Assembly: GCA_009617715.1 (NCBI GenBank)
Contig: VTFK01000375.1
Coordinates: forward strand, 186,001 to 250,000
Reading direction: 5' to 3'
Source: Plectrocnemia conspersa
Taxonomy: Eukaryota; Arthropoda; Insecta; Trichoptera; Polycentropodidae
Length of the DNA stretch: 64,000 nucleotides
Below are positions 44,394 through 57,607 of the stretch, one piece after another. Below the pieces are notes generated by a model, which saw only the letters and a list, made by a program, of their open reading frames with translations, was not told the DNA's origin and ran no database searches. Within the stretch, counting starts at the first letter, position 1; each line of letters starts with the position of its first letter. Made by a program: the position numbers and the translations under genes.

Positions 44394-45025
44394 AGGCATT
44401 ATAAAATTCATGAAGATGAAGTTGAAAAAAATGGCCCAATACAAACTTTCGCCAAAAACTAGTTGAAAAATTTAAGATTGAACTTTTGATACAAAAAAAA
44501 AGTATGAGTGCATATCTTTCACAAAATGATGAGTTATATCTTGCATCTCTTAAAGCTAGTTACTCAATTCGAAAGCATCGAAAACCTTTCACAAAATGTG
44601 AATTTATAAAATCATTTGTATTGGTAGTTGCTCTTCAAAATAAACTATTTCGAAATATGGCGCTTAGTAATGATACAATTCAACAAAGATTCAACGGAAT
44701 AATTCAGTTTATATGACTAGAAATCAGTAAATTCATTAATAAAAGCCCATTTTATTATTTATGTTTAAACGAAAGTAATGATGTGACAAAAACCAACAAA
44801 ATTTTAGTATTTGCAAGATATTGCAATGTTGAAAAAAGAGAATTTACTGAAAGATTTCTGTACCAGACTTCATTGCAAGACCGTCCGAATGCAATTAATA
44901 TTTATAATGATAAAATAATTTCATATTCAACAAACCCAAATTTAAATAAATTAAATTCAATACATACCAATGAACAATATATTTGTTCACAAAATCATAT
45001 TTCTCCTCTAAATGCATATTATTAA
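44394..45025 (+). pseudogene. hAT-superfamily transposase relic (ZBED/GTF2IRD2-like)
   Basis: One frame reads RHYKIHEDE, two stops, then LKASYSIRKHRKPFTKCEFI and MALSNDTIQQRFNGI, an in-frame TGA at 44714, then EISKFINKSPFYYLCLNESN and ILVFARYCNVEKREFTERF. This follows transposases related to ZBED and GTF2IRD2 proteins (ASY..S..LAK..KPFT, SNDT..RRI, SPFFSLQLDEST, LLVF.RY). The Asp of LDEST, part of the catalytic triad, is Asn here (LNESN). The zinc-finger start and the C-terminal dimerisation region are missing. The frame is otherwise well kept, so the copy is not extremely old. Confidence 0.8.
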
Positions 45026-46893
45026 TGTCACCGAAATTGATACGCTTATGTAACCGAGTAATTAATTGTGTGTACTCAATATTAAATTTAATGTATGTTG
45101 ATAATATAAATTATATATTGCGTAATGAATTTATGTAGATGACCTACATTTGCGAGCTTTCGACTGATATTAAATATGCTTATCAGTTACTTTACATATA
45201 AACCTATGCTTAAATACTAATCATTTGTTTTGTCATTAAACAGAGCAAACCATCATTTGTAACTTATCTATTGTTTTTAGTGGATACGTTTGTGATATAT
45301 TGGACATTTAATTGATAAATTTGTCGTCACGTTAATCAAGATATAGTTGTCTATCCATGCAATGCAACTATCTATTTTGCACAAAGAATTGTGTGATATG
45401 TGTGTCTTGGCTCTGTAGATTTATTCAATAAATACATAAATAAATAATAATATAAATGTAGGCATGAAGCAGATTCGTGTCTCAAGAGCTCTTTGAGAGG
45501 CTGAATAAAAAAATGTGAATTTTACATGCTTATTTGCAATAGAGAAGGGAATAGTTATAATAAGACGACATTTTTACGATCATTCACCGGATTTCAATCC
45601 AAAAAATCTTTTTCTCTTTCAAGTTTATTTGTCGCCTTGGTGTTTTTAAAACTTTTAGTATTATACAATATGTATTGTAATAGAGAAAACATTTTTCATG
45701 TCACATAAATTGTGTTTGTTTTTATGGGCCAATCTGGGAATTAAATTACCACATCTCGTATATAAATGCCACAGTTTTTTTATTATTGTAATATTTTAAA
45801 CAACGTTATTTACGACTGTCGCGCATGAAATTTCATATCGCTTCAAATACAAAAAATCCCCATTTCCCTTTTAACAATTTGTTTGGTTCGTTAAAAATAA
45901 AAGAAAAACAAACGCGATTTTGACGTTGTCTTATCGCGTTCGCTCAAGGTGGAAAATTTCATTTTCTTTCGCGACGCTCTCACCGATAAACTGTACAGAA
46001 AGTAAGAATGGCATGGCTTTTAATGGTGAAAAAAATATATTGTATATACCTCCATCGCTTTTCCCCTATGAGTTTACAATTTTATTTAAAGGTATTCCTC
46101 GTATACACACAAACACAGTAACCGCCTCTCCAAACTTGTGCCGGAGAAAAGCCATTCAAAAATTTTCCCGGCTCGCAATTGTGCCGCGATTTATTTATTC
46201 AATATGGTTTTGTCTTGTGGAAATATGACTTTGCGCCGGAGCAAGTTATAACGCGAAAACGTACAGACTTTAAAGTTTACCTTGTAAATATATATTGTTG
46301 CGGCAGAGAAGGGAAATTTCGCGTTTTTGCAGAAATAATCGTCAAATTTTAATCAGCTTTTGTGCCGAAACCGATTGTTCTACGACGGCTTATATAATTT
46401 GAATATGTACTAATTTGAAATGTATCACGTTTGAAGTAATTTATATTCAGAATTTCTGATAATCGCCTATGGATTAATGTCGAATATATTTTGTAGTGTT
46501 GTGGTGAAAATGAATTGCCACTCTCAAGGTTAATTAACTTCGAAACTAATCATGCACATACAAACTGATACATAAACAACACGTTCTAGTAAATACATCT
46601 AAAAATTGAATAAAAAATAAATTTATACTCTTTTAGTATTAACAAGATGTATAATTTTTTTACATCTTATAAAAGTGTTTTTTTTTTATGTATACGCGTC
46701 GATGCGATTTTGGGGATTCAAATTACAGAATACCTTGTAAATATTTTCTTGAAAAAGTATCTGTATTTGAATATATAAAAATATTTAACAAGTCCACATG
46801 TGTATTATTTTAATTTGCATTACAATAATGCTTCAGAGTAACAAAAAATAACAGTAGGGCCACTCATAATCATAGTGATGGGTTTGTACCTTT
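45026..46893. other. Unassigned DNA with an island at about 45760-46400
   Basis: An open frame at 45920-46228 (102 codons) crosses the island but shows no motif. The rest is A/T-rich. Confidence 0.45.
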
Positions 46894-46895
46894 TA

Positions 46896-48169
46896 TTAGG
46901 TTGATGCATAAGTAAAGTCGTATTTTTACATCGACTATCATATATTTTTTTTAACCAACTTTTTAATATCTGTGCTTAATGTTGTATTTGTATTATATAA
47001 AGGAGGGTTTCTTCTAACATTTTTTTAGTCTATCGTCAGCGGTTGAGTTATACAGAGCCCTTGTGATTTTTTTAAAATGTCAGAGAAAAAAGTCCATATT
47101 CGACATTTTTTACTTTTATTTTTTTTAAAGGCCATAATGCAACATTGGCAACCAAAAACATACGTGATGTGTACAGCAGAGGTGCTATCGATGTTCGAAA
47201 CAGACAACGATGGTTTGCTAAATTCAGATCTGGGAATTTATCAACAGCTGATGAAGAAAGAGTGGGGCGCCCTTCAACCACCGATAATGATGTTGTGAAT
47301 GACATACTTGAAACTGATCTCCGTCAAAATACCAGGGACATCGCAATGAAGATGGGTATAATTCAATCTACGGTGGTGAGGCATCAGAATCACAGTGGAA
47401 TGGTTTCCAAGTACAACGTTTGGGTTCCGCACAACTTGTCACCCGCAAACCTGCTGGACCGAGTTGCCACATGTGTTTCTTTGTGTGCGAGACAAAAGCA
47501 TGAACTTTTTTGCTTCGAATAGTGACTGGGGATGAAAAATTTGTTGTCTATAACAATAAAACTAGGAAGCAACACTGGATCAAGCCAGGACAAGTCCCAA
47601 TAACCACTCCAAAGGCAGAACATCGTTAAAAAAATAATGCTTTGTTTGGTGGGATATAAAGGGTATTACTTATTACGAGTTATTGCAACCTTACCAAACA
47701 ATTAATGCTGATAGATATTGTGAGCAGCTGCAAAAATTAAACTCGGCACTCGTAAGAAAATGACATGAACTTAGCAATCGCAAGGGTGTCATCTTTTATC
47801 ATGACAATGCGCGACCTCATTCTGCAATGATGACACAGCATAAATTAAAGGAGCTCAATTGGGATGTTTTAAAGGATCCACCTTATTCTCCTGACTTAGC
47901 TTCTTCTGATTTTCACTTGTTTTTATCTCTACAAAATTATTTAAATAGAAAAAAAATAATACAACAGATGAGGTAAAAACAGCACTAAATTCGTTTCTTG
48001 CATCGAAATTTTATTTTATTCTTATAAGATTAAAAAGTTGACAGAAATATGGGAGACAGTCATTAGCAGTAATGGAAAATGTGTAGTTGATTGATTTAAT
48101 TAATTTTAACTAAAAATATTAACTTTTGTTTTCTTAAAAAAATACGACGTTACTTATGCATCAACCTAA
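46896..48169 (+). mobile_element. Full-length but inactive mariner element, 1,274 bp
   Basis: TA duplications at 46894-46895 and 48170-48171 flank inverted ends of at least 30 bp that begin TTAGGTTGATGCATAAGTAA at both ends and differ at only one position (A/C after that word). The length matches mariner (about 1.3 kb). The transposase inside is broken, yet both ends remain almost identical, which suggests a moderately recent arrival followed by coding decay. Confidence 0.95.
47077..48094 (+). pseudogene. mariner transposase, frameshifted
   Basis: Starts MSEKKVHIRHF, then shifts to NIRDVYSRGAIDVRNRQRWF and GRPSTTDND (helix-turn-helix DNA-binding part), and STVVRHQ to VWVPHNLSPANLLDRV. After a shift in a T-run near 47505 comes RIVTGDEKF with the first catalytic Asp. 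Another stop and a shift near 47650 follow, then YYELLQPYQTINADRYCEQ, HDNARPHSA (second Asp) and YSPDLASSDFHLF (third Asp). There are 34 residues between the last two Asp, the D,D34D spacing of mariner. It ends near 48094. All three acidic residues survive, but several frameshifts and one in-frame stop kill the gene. Confidence 0.95.
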
Positions 48170-48171
48170 TA

Positions 48172-48387
48172 GATTTTCTTAGAAACAGTATTTTTTATTA
48201 TTAATAAGCCTAAGCCCAATGCGTTACAACAAAGAAAATCTGTATCAACTGAGTAAGTTAATCAGATATAAGTAAGTATCAACCACCAGACTGAAAATCT
48301 AGGAATCTGTATTAATAATTATAAATTATTACGTGTAATATAATTTATTTGTATTTATACCAATAGATTGCACTATAGCTGGGGTCG
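48172..48387. other. Unassigned DNA
   Basis: Short spacer; nothing recognised. Confidence 0.5.
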
Positions 48388-48508
48388 TTTTTTTAATAAT
48401 AGCGCATTTTTTTATAAATAAAAATTCGAGTGTCGCTGCCGGGTCTCGAACGCGTAGCCTAGAAGTTACTATTCTGAGACATTACCGACTACGCTATTTC
48501 ATCCTATA
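48388..48508 (-). mobile_element. tRNA-derived SINE, copy 2
   Basis: On the minus strand box A, TAGCGTAGTCGG (48496-48485), matches the tRNA consensus fully, and box B, CGTTCGAGACC (48452-48442), nearly so, about 32 bases apart. Then CACTCGAATTTTTATTTATA and an ATGCGCTATTATTAAAAAAA tail follow. Same layout as 33203-33325 but closer to a tRNA. It could still be transcribed by Pol III. Confidence 0.8.
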
Positions 48509-51500
48509 ATGTTTTTTATTTATTATTTCTTTAGTTATATAAGTAAATATATAACTATCTTGGGTACCTTAAAACAACGAAAGATCGACCATCGTACATG
48601 TAACGCGATATTCCTCAAAGTGTTTTGCGGTTTATAAAGATTTTTTTTATTAGTTTATGGCTTTTAAGTCTGTGTGGCTATTGTGCATTTAATGGTTGTT
48701 TAAAGAAGCAATTTTTTTATTAATAATTGTTAAGCCAAAGCATTGTAGTTTTCTAAATTTTTATTTGCATTATTAATACTCTACAATACAAAAACATATT
48801 AGTCCTTTAGGCAAACATATTTAAACAACTATCGGACTCTTGTAGCCAAGAATCATTCAACAATCTTTGATTTTGTGAAGAGCTCAGCAGTGATTTTAGA
48901 TCAGTTAGAAGTTAATTCAAGATATAAGGTTATCCAACTAATCTTTAATGCAGGAATGCGGACAGAACGGTATAGTAAGAGGACCAAAGAAAGTAACAAC
49001 GTGTTAACCATCAATGGAATACAGAGCGAGGATATACCATGTACTGATCAAATTAATTTTGAAAATGGTCCAACCGTCGTAGAGGTTCTCTATGTGTGAG
49101 GGGTTTATAGTCGAGCGCAACGGAGTTAGGATTAATCACGACTGTCAGTGATGAGCAAAACAACGAGTAAGAAGCAATGTTTTAGATCCTATCCCTAGTG
49201 CAACATTTGCCTTCGCAATTCTATTGTATTAGATCTAAAATAACCTATGCACGCCGTGCAAAAGTTACTGTGGTATATGCAAATTCCTCCGGCGCGTGTA
49301 CACGCGTAATTATACTAAAATCGAAGCCGGGGGTGTTAGTGTTACCTGTTAATTTATGTCTGGCTCGTGTCTTAACTAAAATCCGGAAAACGTTTAAGGC
49401 AAGATATGCAAATGCGGAGTGTTTGCGTAAACCTGCATTACCCGACAACCTCGCCTTGGGATCTGGGAGCATTCCCGAAATAATCACCTGTTTGCATATC
49501 CAATTAATCCATAAGTTATCCCCTCGCGCGATTAAGTTTTAAATTAAGGTATGCAGGTACAAATTAAATCCTCAGGTACCTTCTAGAGCGAGGGAGGCGG
49601 ACTTGACAACTGCTTGTGATTTAGCAAGAAGGCTCGAGACGTGTTCCACACTTCGGGTATCCCATTGTGATGAAACGACCAGACGAAATGTCTCGAACGA
49701 GCCGACTATAAAGGGTGTTCCAAATTCAAATTAAGGCAGACTACCCCTCCTAGTATTTTACAAGGGGGTGTTGTTCAATTTTAAAATACTTTGTTGCTTT
49801 TAATAAAGACTGACTTTAATAAAGAAGAAGAGTATGTATTTATATTTATGTATTAGAAGAATAAGATAATTGCTACTGATAGTTCATTAATTCATGCGTA
49901 TTTATACTATTTGTATGATAATCTAGTACATACGTTCTCATTGTAAAGCCTGTTGCTAGTGTCACGTGATATTTATTTATGTGCAATTACTATTAGTTTG
50001 ACGCCAACTGGACTGGAACCATCCATAGTTGTTGACCACCTAATGAAAGAAATACATTTGATGATTTCTACATCAGATGTAGAAATATTTTTAGAAAATA
50101 TTTCATGCGTGAGAATCGAAATAATAATCTGATAACAAAACCACTCGAAACGTGATATAAGACAAAAAGGGGCTTCAGTGTTAAAATAGAACACTACCGC
50201 GAGAAAACATTTTTGCAGATTAAGTCAAAGTACCCACTATGAATAAGAAAAATTAAAAGTATCATTTGCAAATACTTCGAGAAAGGATAACACGTGCATT
50301 CGAAATTGCAATACAAACAGCAATCTAATTTGAAAAAATACTTAACAACCACCTTTTTGAAATTGGCCGTCCCACCGAAAGGGGCGGAAAACAAAAATTT
50401 AAAGATTAACGATTTTATGTGACGCCTCTAATGACATACTTGGACTCAGTTCATACGAGTTTCAACCAAGAGAAGGCAGTCTTAACCTCAGACCATTGAA
50501 GAGTGCAGAAGCCGCCGCTTCTCTCTTTGAATCCACTGGTCTAGATTGACGTCCGGAAACCAAAGTTGAACATGCTTCGGTAATGCCGTCACGTATACTT
50601 TTTATATACAAACTGTACGCGACGATCTCAATTGTTGCATAGAAATTGAAATACAACAAACATTGTCTTAAAAGCAAACATAAACACCTCTGACGCGTAA
50701 ACTTCATGTTAATCTTCAGATAAGATAATATTTCTCAGTAGCACGACTATGACTTTTATGATACATTCACGCAACTGCTTCGCATAAAATTTATACGTTT
50801 ATCGTTTCCGACTTGAAATGGAACAAAAGATGCATCAAAGCACTCAGTGCAGTTTTACGACACAATTTTCAGTGCATTTCGTCTAGAGGGCCGCGAAGCG
50901 CAACAAATCACTTGCGATAGTAGTAGTAACAGCTAAAGTGGCCTTTTGTTGTGCGACGACAAAGTTATTTCGGCTTGTTCAATATGTTATCTGTTAAGTT
51001 TGGTGAACGTGAGCATAATGGATGTGTCAAAATCCTATTGAATGTCACACGAAGGATTGTATTCATATAAAAATATTTGAAAGCACACAAGTTGTACCAA
51101 ATTTAACATATAGTATTGTTGTATTGGCGCTACAATGGGTCATGACTTTCAAACTTCTTATTCGTATTTTTCAATTAAACAATTTAATTGACTACGTCAA
51201 GGCTGAGCCTGAGAAAAAATGTATTATATATTTTACGTATTAAAAGAGACAGAGACTAAATTAAATGCTCTACACATGTATTAAAATAATATAGCGAGTG
51301 CTAGGATCAGTAACCATATAAGGCATATCACCATCAGATATTGATCGACGGGCGCGGGCGTACAAAATAACTTTCCGCCGGCATATTATCGACACTTAAT
51401 TGCTGCTCAATAGTTATATATCAATAATATAAATAAATATACACAGCTTGTTGTTTTCGTCCAGTCTAATCTATGGATTGAGACAGTTCAAGGATTAAAC

Positions 51501-52624
51501 GATAATACAAAAATCCTGTATTTCATTTTTCATGCCGATCGTTAAAGCAACGGCAATAACAATCTGCGTGTACCAATGTAATGGTGGTACAGTGTCATAA
51601 CTGCCGTACATTTTTCAAAGCCGTTAATCTTACGGGTGCATTTTACGTTTTATTTCGCTGAAACCATCGCGAGAAGTAATGTCTGGCAACAACGTAGAAT
51701 TTACGGATTCAATATAAACCCTCGGCACGTTCTGTGTATCATGCAATAATACTTTTATAAAAATGTGCTATGTTTTATTTATTAAACTCCTCTGGGAGAT
51801 TGTAATCGTTTTGATTTCAAATGCGTATTTTCTTTGTACATTTTCGATTAAATGTTATATATGTTATATTAAATGTGTATTTCACAAACTATTTCAGTGA
51901 AATCTTATCTGAATACATTTTAACGGTAGATATATTATATATAATACTAATACTTGAGAAAATATCATTTAACTGATAGCGCTAGTGAAATTGTATGCTG
52001 CTCTAAAATATATATGAAACCCAAATTGACGATTAGCTATTCAAACCCAAACTTAACTTTAAGTTCTATAGTTCTGAGTTTAAGCAGCAAATGGACTTTT
52101 CGCAATTGTTACAGTGAATGTGTATTTTTCAGTGAAGTTATATTTTTACTAGTAAAAATATAATTTCATTAACTAGGTCAGTTAAAACGTATCAAACAAT
52201 TGATTTATAATTTCACTGGGCAATATCGGTGAAACTGTATTTATTTAAGGTTATTAATTTATTGGTATTGGTACTATGATTTTTCTGTTCCTTTCAAATT
52301 AGTATATTTTATTTGTTGAAAACGATATCTCAATAACATAGAACTACGAAAATTACGATGCTATGTTATTTTAAACCAGATGCAGAGAATAAAATTATTC
52401 ATGTTGTAGGGGATTAACTAGTAGGATATTAAAATAATATTGTGCAATATTAACGAATTTTTTATTCTACAATATTCACATAAACATTTTTAACTTAAAT
52501 TTAATTAATGTTTACGATAATTAGAAATAAATAAATATACAAAGGATAAATCTTTTGAAAATGAATATTATTGAGATATTCTATAATAAATTTTAAATCT
52601 AACAATAATTAAAATAAAACTACA
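48509..52624. other. Unassigned DNA with an island at 49120-49720
   Basis: The island keeps a 114-codon frame open (49198-49542) with no motif, and its other strand is open too. A 10-bp-arm hairpin (ATTTCTACAT, CAG, ATGTAGAAAT) is at 50065-50090. A minus-strand frame at 50462-50707 contains a REAAASALF-like word. From 51890 to 52250 several loose AGTGAAA / GTGAATGTGTATT words repeat. No gene is supported. Confidence 0.4.
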
Positions 52625-52760
52625 GTCATGGACATAATAATGGGGCACCCCTTAAAATGGTGCGTAGTCTTTACAAGTGCATAGTCTGACCAAAATATTT
52701 TAACCGTAATTCTGAAAACTATAGAAAGAATTTTGTGTATTTAATATCATTTGCACATTT
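52625..52760 (+). mobile_element. Possible Tc1-like terminus (solo)
   Basis: ACAGTCATGGACATAATAAT followed by GGGGCACC is a form often seen at Tc1-like ends. No matching inverted end or TA pair was found nearby. The right limit is arbitrary. Confidence 0.35.
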
Positions 52761-52789
52761 CAGATTAATTAAATTTTCACTAATATAAA

Positions 52790-52880
52790 TATACATCTCC
52801 CAGTAAAAATGAATTCCGATATGATTTTTCTTAAATGCCAATAAAAATATATTTCACTAAGATAATACACATTCACTGTA
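52790..52880 (-). repeat. Short dispersed repeat, second copy
   Basis: Minus strand carries CAGTGAATGTGTATTAT, ATTGGCATTT and ATATCGG, as at 27059-27135. Confidence 0.5.
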
Positions 52881-55225
52881 ACATATATAGTTTAGTATAG
52901 TTTTAAATACATTAAGGTTTGCTTACCAAAAATGCTGTTTCGCTCTATTCAAGCTGGATAGAGAATAACCTGTAACAAAATAAGCAAGAAGAAATTTTAA
53001 TCGAGTCTTAATTGAAAACAAATATTTATTCGACAAACGTATATATTTTAATAACACATTCTCATGGCTTTGAAATAGGGTATTAACATGCGCTTAGATA
53101 AAACCCATCCCGGTGCATATCATCCCTCGCGGGTGAAACAGAGCAGTGGGGAAGTTTCGCAAGTTTTGCGTGTACATAGAAGGATTAAATTCTGGGTGAC
53201 TCCACAGTTGGAGAACCACTTAGCGGCCGCACTCAGTAAATATTAATTCGTATTATGAACTAATTAAAAAGATTAGTGGTACTTTGTAACAGAGACGGGG
53301 ATGAAGAATTACTTTAAAGCTGAAGGATGTAAAGGGATGGACAGTTTTGATTTGTGTTTTGCTTCATCTTGAGCAAGTTGCGTTGGATTAATAAAGTAGC
53401 GTTTATTTATCTCTTTTTATAATCTAATTATTATATACAATAATTTCAAAGCAATATGATATAAATATTATTTTTTTAGTATCATTGTAATTTACTAATA
53501 AATATTGTACGAATAAACTTCAATAGTAAATCAACATGTAAATGTACAAGCTTAGTGATTTTATCTTTATGACAAAATTAGATGAACATAAAAGTTAAAT
53601 AAGCGTAAGCTACAACATTATCAACGAAAATGTTTTATTAACATTTTTTTTGTATGTTTCTCACAACTTTTCTTATATCATACATTATGTGGATGAAATA
53701 TAATAAATCATATTATATATTATTAAGTTACCAGGAAGTTGAAAGATAATGTGATTTGATTAGGAAAATCCCGACTTCCTGTCAGGTTCAAGGGATCGGT
53801 TTCATCGAAAAACTTGTTGAGAAAGCTTGCCGTTTATTAAAAAACTGGCGAGATAACGAGAAAAACTAACCGTTTTTATTCCAACGCTTTATAACCATCA
53901 ACAGTGTAATTAAATTAAGCGTTTTTTTATATTCAACCCGCAGCAAAAACAAAACTCAACTAGTCTTGCAAACAAACTCTAATCATCATAATTATTCTTC
54001 CCTCTCAAAGTTTTCTTCCACAAGTGGCGATGAAAAAAGTCATCAGGCGAAACGGAAACAAAGTTATACATTTACAGCTTCCTGCCGGTTTTGTGTTTGT
54101 GCGTTTTAAATAATATAAAACGCCTTAGAGATCGTTTCGTTTCGTTTGAGATTGCGGAAAAACATCTTGGATTTAATTGAACAGACCTAAAGACGAATCT
54201 CACCCTTTTTGATCAAAGCGACGCGAATAATTAATAATCCGATGCCTATACACTTTGATGAGTTAATTCAATGAGCATACGCAAATTGAATACCATAAAA
54301 AGACGTTTATCAACTTCCAACTACTTTTCATATGAAATAAGAAAACTTTAGGCTTTTGAATCTGCCTTAAAAATAAATAATCTAACCTCATTTGAATGAA
54401 TGGCAGACGTTAGAACTATTAAATTATAAATTACATGTTTTAGAATAGTGAGATGAAAGTGACATTATTGAGACATTTTCACCTTAAAGATGAGTTAGAT
54501 ATGCACCAAGTATATGCCACCTAATAAAATGTATGCAATCAACTTTTATGCTTGATATATTATGCACTATTGCTGATGTCTGTGCAATATTTGCAATGTT
54601 TATGAGATTTCGCTTTGAGCTTTAATGCAATATCATATGCATATGCTTTTATTAAAAAAATAAACGTGTATGTGCAATAGAAATATTGTTTCCATTGAAT
54701 ACACCCGGCATCCATTCACGCCGTAAATAGATCGCCCTTTTTTGACAAATTGAATTTTGTGTTCAAAATGCGGTTGGGCCATATGGTAATTTATTGTAAT
54801 TGATGATGTTCCATTTGTAAGCGACGTGTTTCTCTGTTTTTTTCTATCTCTCTCGTTGTTAGTCGTTATTTTTACACGAAAAGATAAAGAATGGTAGAGC
54901 GTTATCGGTTCATAATAATTTGTCCTTTGTTGAGTGTGTGGGACGGAAGAATGCATAATGTATGAAGGGTAATTTTTAATAATAATATATATGACTTCTT
55001 TATCGTTGATCAATTATATAATACGTAATAGAGAAAGGATAAATACAAAATTGTTTAATAAACTAATTTTTTAAGTATCATTACAATAATAATATTGTAC
55101 ATATATTAATCTAATTTTTATATTAACTTGAACAATTAATTATGTTTTTTTCTATAAGCTTTTATTCTTTAAGAATCGCATAAGAATATTGCTTCATAAA
55201 TTAATAAAGCATTTATGTCTTAAAT
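52881..55225. other. Unassigned AT-rich DNA
   Basis: No gene or element end recognised. The 126-codon minus frame at 54633-55013 has no known motif. Confidence 0.5.
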
Positions 55226-55290
55226 CAGCCGTAGGCAATCTATGACCCGCGGGACATCAAGTTGTAGGCATTTACAGGTGTCACTACAGT
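55226..55290 (+). mobile_element. hAT-type terminus (solo)
   Basis: CAGCCGTAGGCAATCTATGA followed by CCCGCGGGACATCAA fits the common hAT end CAGnGGTnGGCAA ... GGCCCGCGGGCC. The partner end was not found. Different from the terminus at 9296-9335. Confidence 0.4.
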
Positions 55291-55396
55291 AATCACCTGG
55301 TTGCAGATCTATTATGCTTCTCGAACGGTGCGTTTCTTAAAATATATTAATGATAATTATACTTTTATTTAAATCATAAATCATTAACAAGATCTG

Positions 55397-55432
55397 TAAA
55401 ACAAGTGTTAATTATAATTAGCACTTGTTTTA
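55397..55432. repeat. 36-bp palindrome, no loop
   Basis: TAAAACAAGTGTTAATTA (55397-55414) is followed directly by its reverse complement with one mismatch (55415-55432). A second imperfect inverted pair (GAAATTT...AAATTTC) follows at 55433-55472. Such a cluster could form a cruciform. Confidence 0.8.
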
Positions 55433-55472
55433 GAAATTTCAATTTGAAAATATATTTTTAAATTCAAATTTC

Positions 55473-57529
55473 TATAAAAGTTTTTTTGGTTTTAAGGCCA
55501 AAGAGGTATGAGTTTGTAACCAAATATATGCCAGAAAAGCTGGTACCAAATTATTTCATAAACATTTCAAAATTATTACATAAATAAAGAGGCAGTGGAG
55601 TTAAAATGGCAGTGTTTGGTGGGGTGTCGAGTTGAATTATTGTCGGCTGTAATTTCAGCGGAACAGCTGGGATTCGTCAAGATGAGGATGTTGGTAAGCT
55701 AATTGGATTGCCTCAATATAAATGGTTTAGGTGGTAACTAGTGAGTTAAAGAACAATATTATTAGGCGCATTTGTTCAAATAGTTTTAGAGTGACTTCTT
55801 AATTAAACCAAATTGTGCAAATGGTTGAAAGCCCAGAAGTTAAGCTTCTATCTGTGGCAAAAATACGTTTTCTAAGCTTCCCGTTGTTAAGGTTAGTCGT
55901 AGGGTAAACGTTTATAGCAATCCTTAAATGCATATTTTGGATTTTATTTCACGAAAAGAAGAGCTACACGTTTCAGAAGTTTTTTTTATATTAAAGATTT
56001 ATTTATGTATAAAACTATAGCTAACATTAATAAAAGTTGCTTTCTAGGTTAAAAATTGAGTTTTTAACCCTTAAAGTGCCAGTGGCATGGTGTTATATGG
56101 TGATTTGAACGACTCACATATTAACTGAATCCCACTAATAAAAAAGGTTTATTTTACATAAAAATTTGTGAAGCACATGTTAAACATATAGTAAAATACA
56201 GAAGCTAAGCATACTCGCAAATAATAAATCTCGGTATAGGGTGAAAAAATAAAAAATGTAGATTTTGAAGACTTGTGTAAAAAAAATCAGGTAGCAAAAT
56301 GCACTAAGTTTGAGCTTTGCCGACGACGTGAGTATTTGTTTAAATCTAGATGGCATAAAATCCATTTTATACCACCTAGAAGTAAGTTATTGTAAATTTT
56401 TTATGTTAATTTTGTAATGAATTTATTATTCATTACCTTTTAATATTTAAAAAAATGTTTTATTCCTTTTAATAACCCAAAGTAGTTCACAGTAAAGCTA
56501 TAAACAATATTAATATAAAAGCAAATAATTTAATGCACCAATTATGAAATAGCATATAAATATTATGGCTCACTGTATATTACAGTTAAATAAGAATTTA
56601 AATAATATATTTATTTTTGTCTTAACAGATCGTAAAAATGCACTGGTAAAAAGTATAATTTTCTGTATTTAAATCGTAAAAAAAATACTTTTTTGTATCA
56701 AAAATGATTTCCCAGGATTCAAAAGAATTAGCTAATTATTAGTAAACAAAACACGTTTTAAACATATTTGGGATTGATATTTGTCAAAAACCATTGAGTT
56801 AGTCAGTCTCTGGAAAAATGTAAATTTTTGATACACCTGCACTCGTCATATGCGGGATCGTTAGATTCTCATAATAATAAATAACTCTTTAATAGTAAAA
56901 ACTTAATTATAATAAAGTCAAGGATGTAAGTGATTTCGTTATAAAAATTAATGTAGACAACGAAAAATATTAAATAGATAAACGTGAGCTCATTATAATT
57001 TACGCCAAGAATATTATTCCAAATAAAATGATATACATTTTAAAATATAATTTGTATATTCCTATAATATTATGTACTTGAATATTTATACAAAGATTCT
57101 TTTCTATACATTTTTGATCTATTTTAAAATGTATACAATTATAAATTTATATATAAAAATAAATAAATCAACGTTTTTTTACTCCTATAGTCCTAAGATA
57201 TTTGGTTCAGTATTAGATTCCCTAGTTGTGATAGTTTTTTATGTAGTCGATTTTATCATCATATTTTTTAAAGCAACGCGAAATTTAATATGTAAATCAA
57301 ATTTTTAAATCTCTTGTTCAAAATATTATAATCAAGTTACTTTAGTTGTTTTTATACATCATTAAACATTTTATATAAATAAACTTTTTTTGTACTTAAA
57401 AAAATCACATTTATATCACAACGTTTAGAGCGTATTCAAGTCTATATTATAATAAATCATATTAAATCAAAACATTTATAATTCAAAAGTATATCTAAAA
57501 ATAACTAGACCTTATTTGAATAAATCGAA

Positions 57530-57532
<3 letters not shown>
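55473..57532. other. Unassigned AT-rich DNA
   Basis: TTAACCCTTAAAGTGCCAG at about 56066 resembles a piggyBac-type end without a partner. The region is otherwise A/T-rich and featureless. Confidence 0.45.

Positions 57533-57601
<69 letters not shown>
57533..57601. repeat. (AT)n microsatellite, about 34 units
   Basis: Uninterrupted AT dinucleotides fill this stretch. Length is likely to vary between individuals and to be error-prone in sequencing. Confidence 0.97.

Positions 57602-57607
<6 letters not shown>

Noticed and set aside
49198..49542. 114-codon frame and its antisense partner
   Set aside because: Both strands open over the same interval and no motif; treated as non-coding island.
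50462..50707. Link between REAAASALF-like peptide here and a similar word near 62836
   Set aside because: The shared stretch is only about 20 bases and could be chance.
56066..56090. TTAACCCTTAAAGTGCCAG as a piggyBac end
   Set aside because: No partner end or transposase relic nearby.
57533..57601. Cruciform or origin-like function of the AT run
   Set aside because: A plain dinucleotide microsatellite explains it fully.
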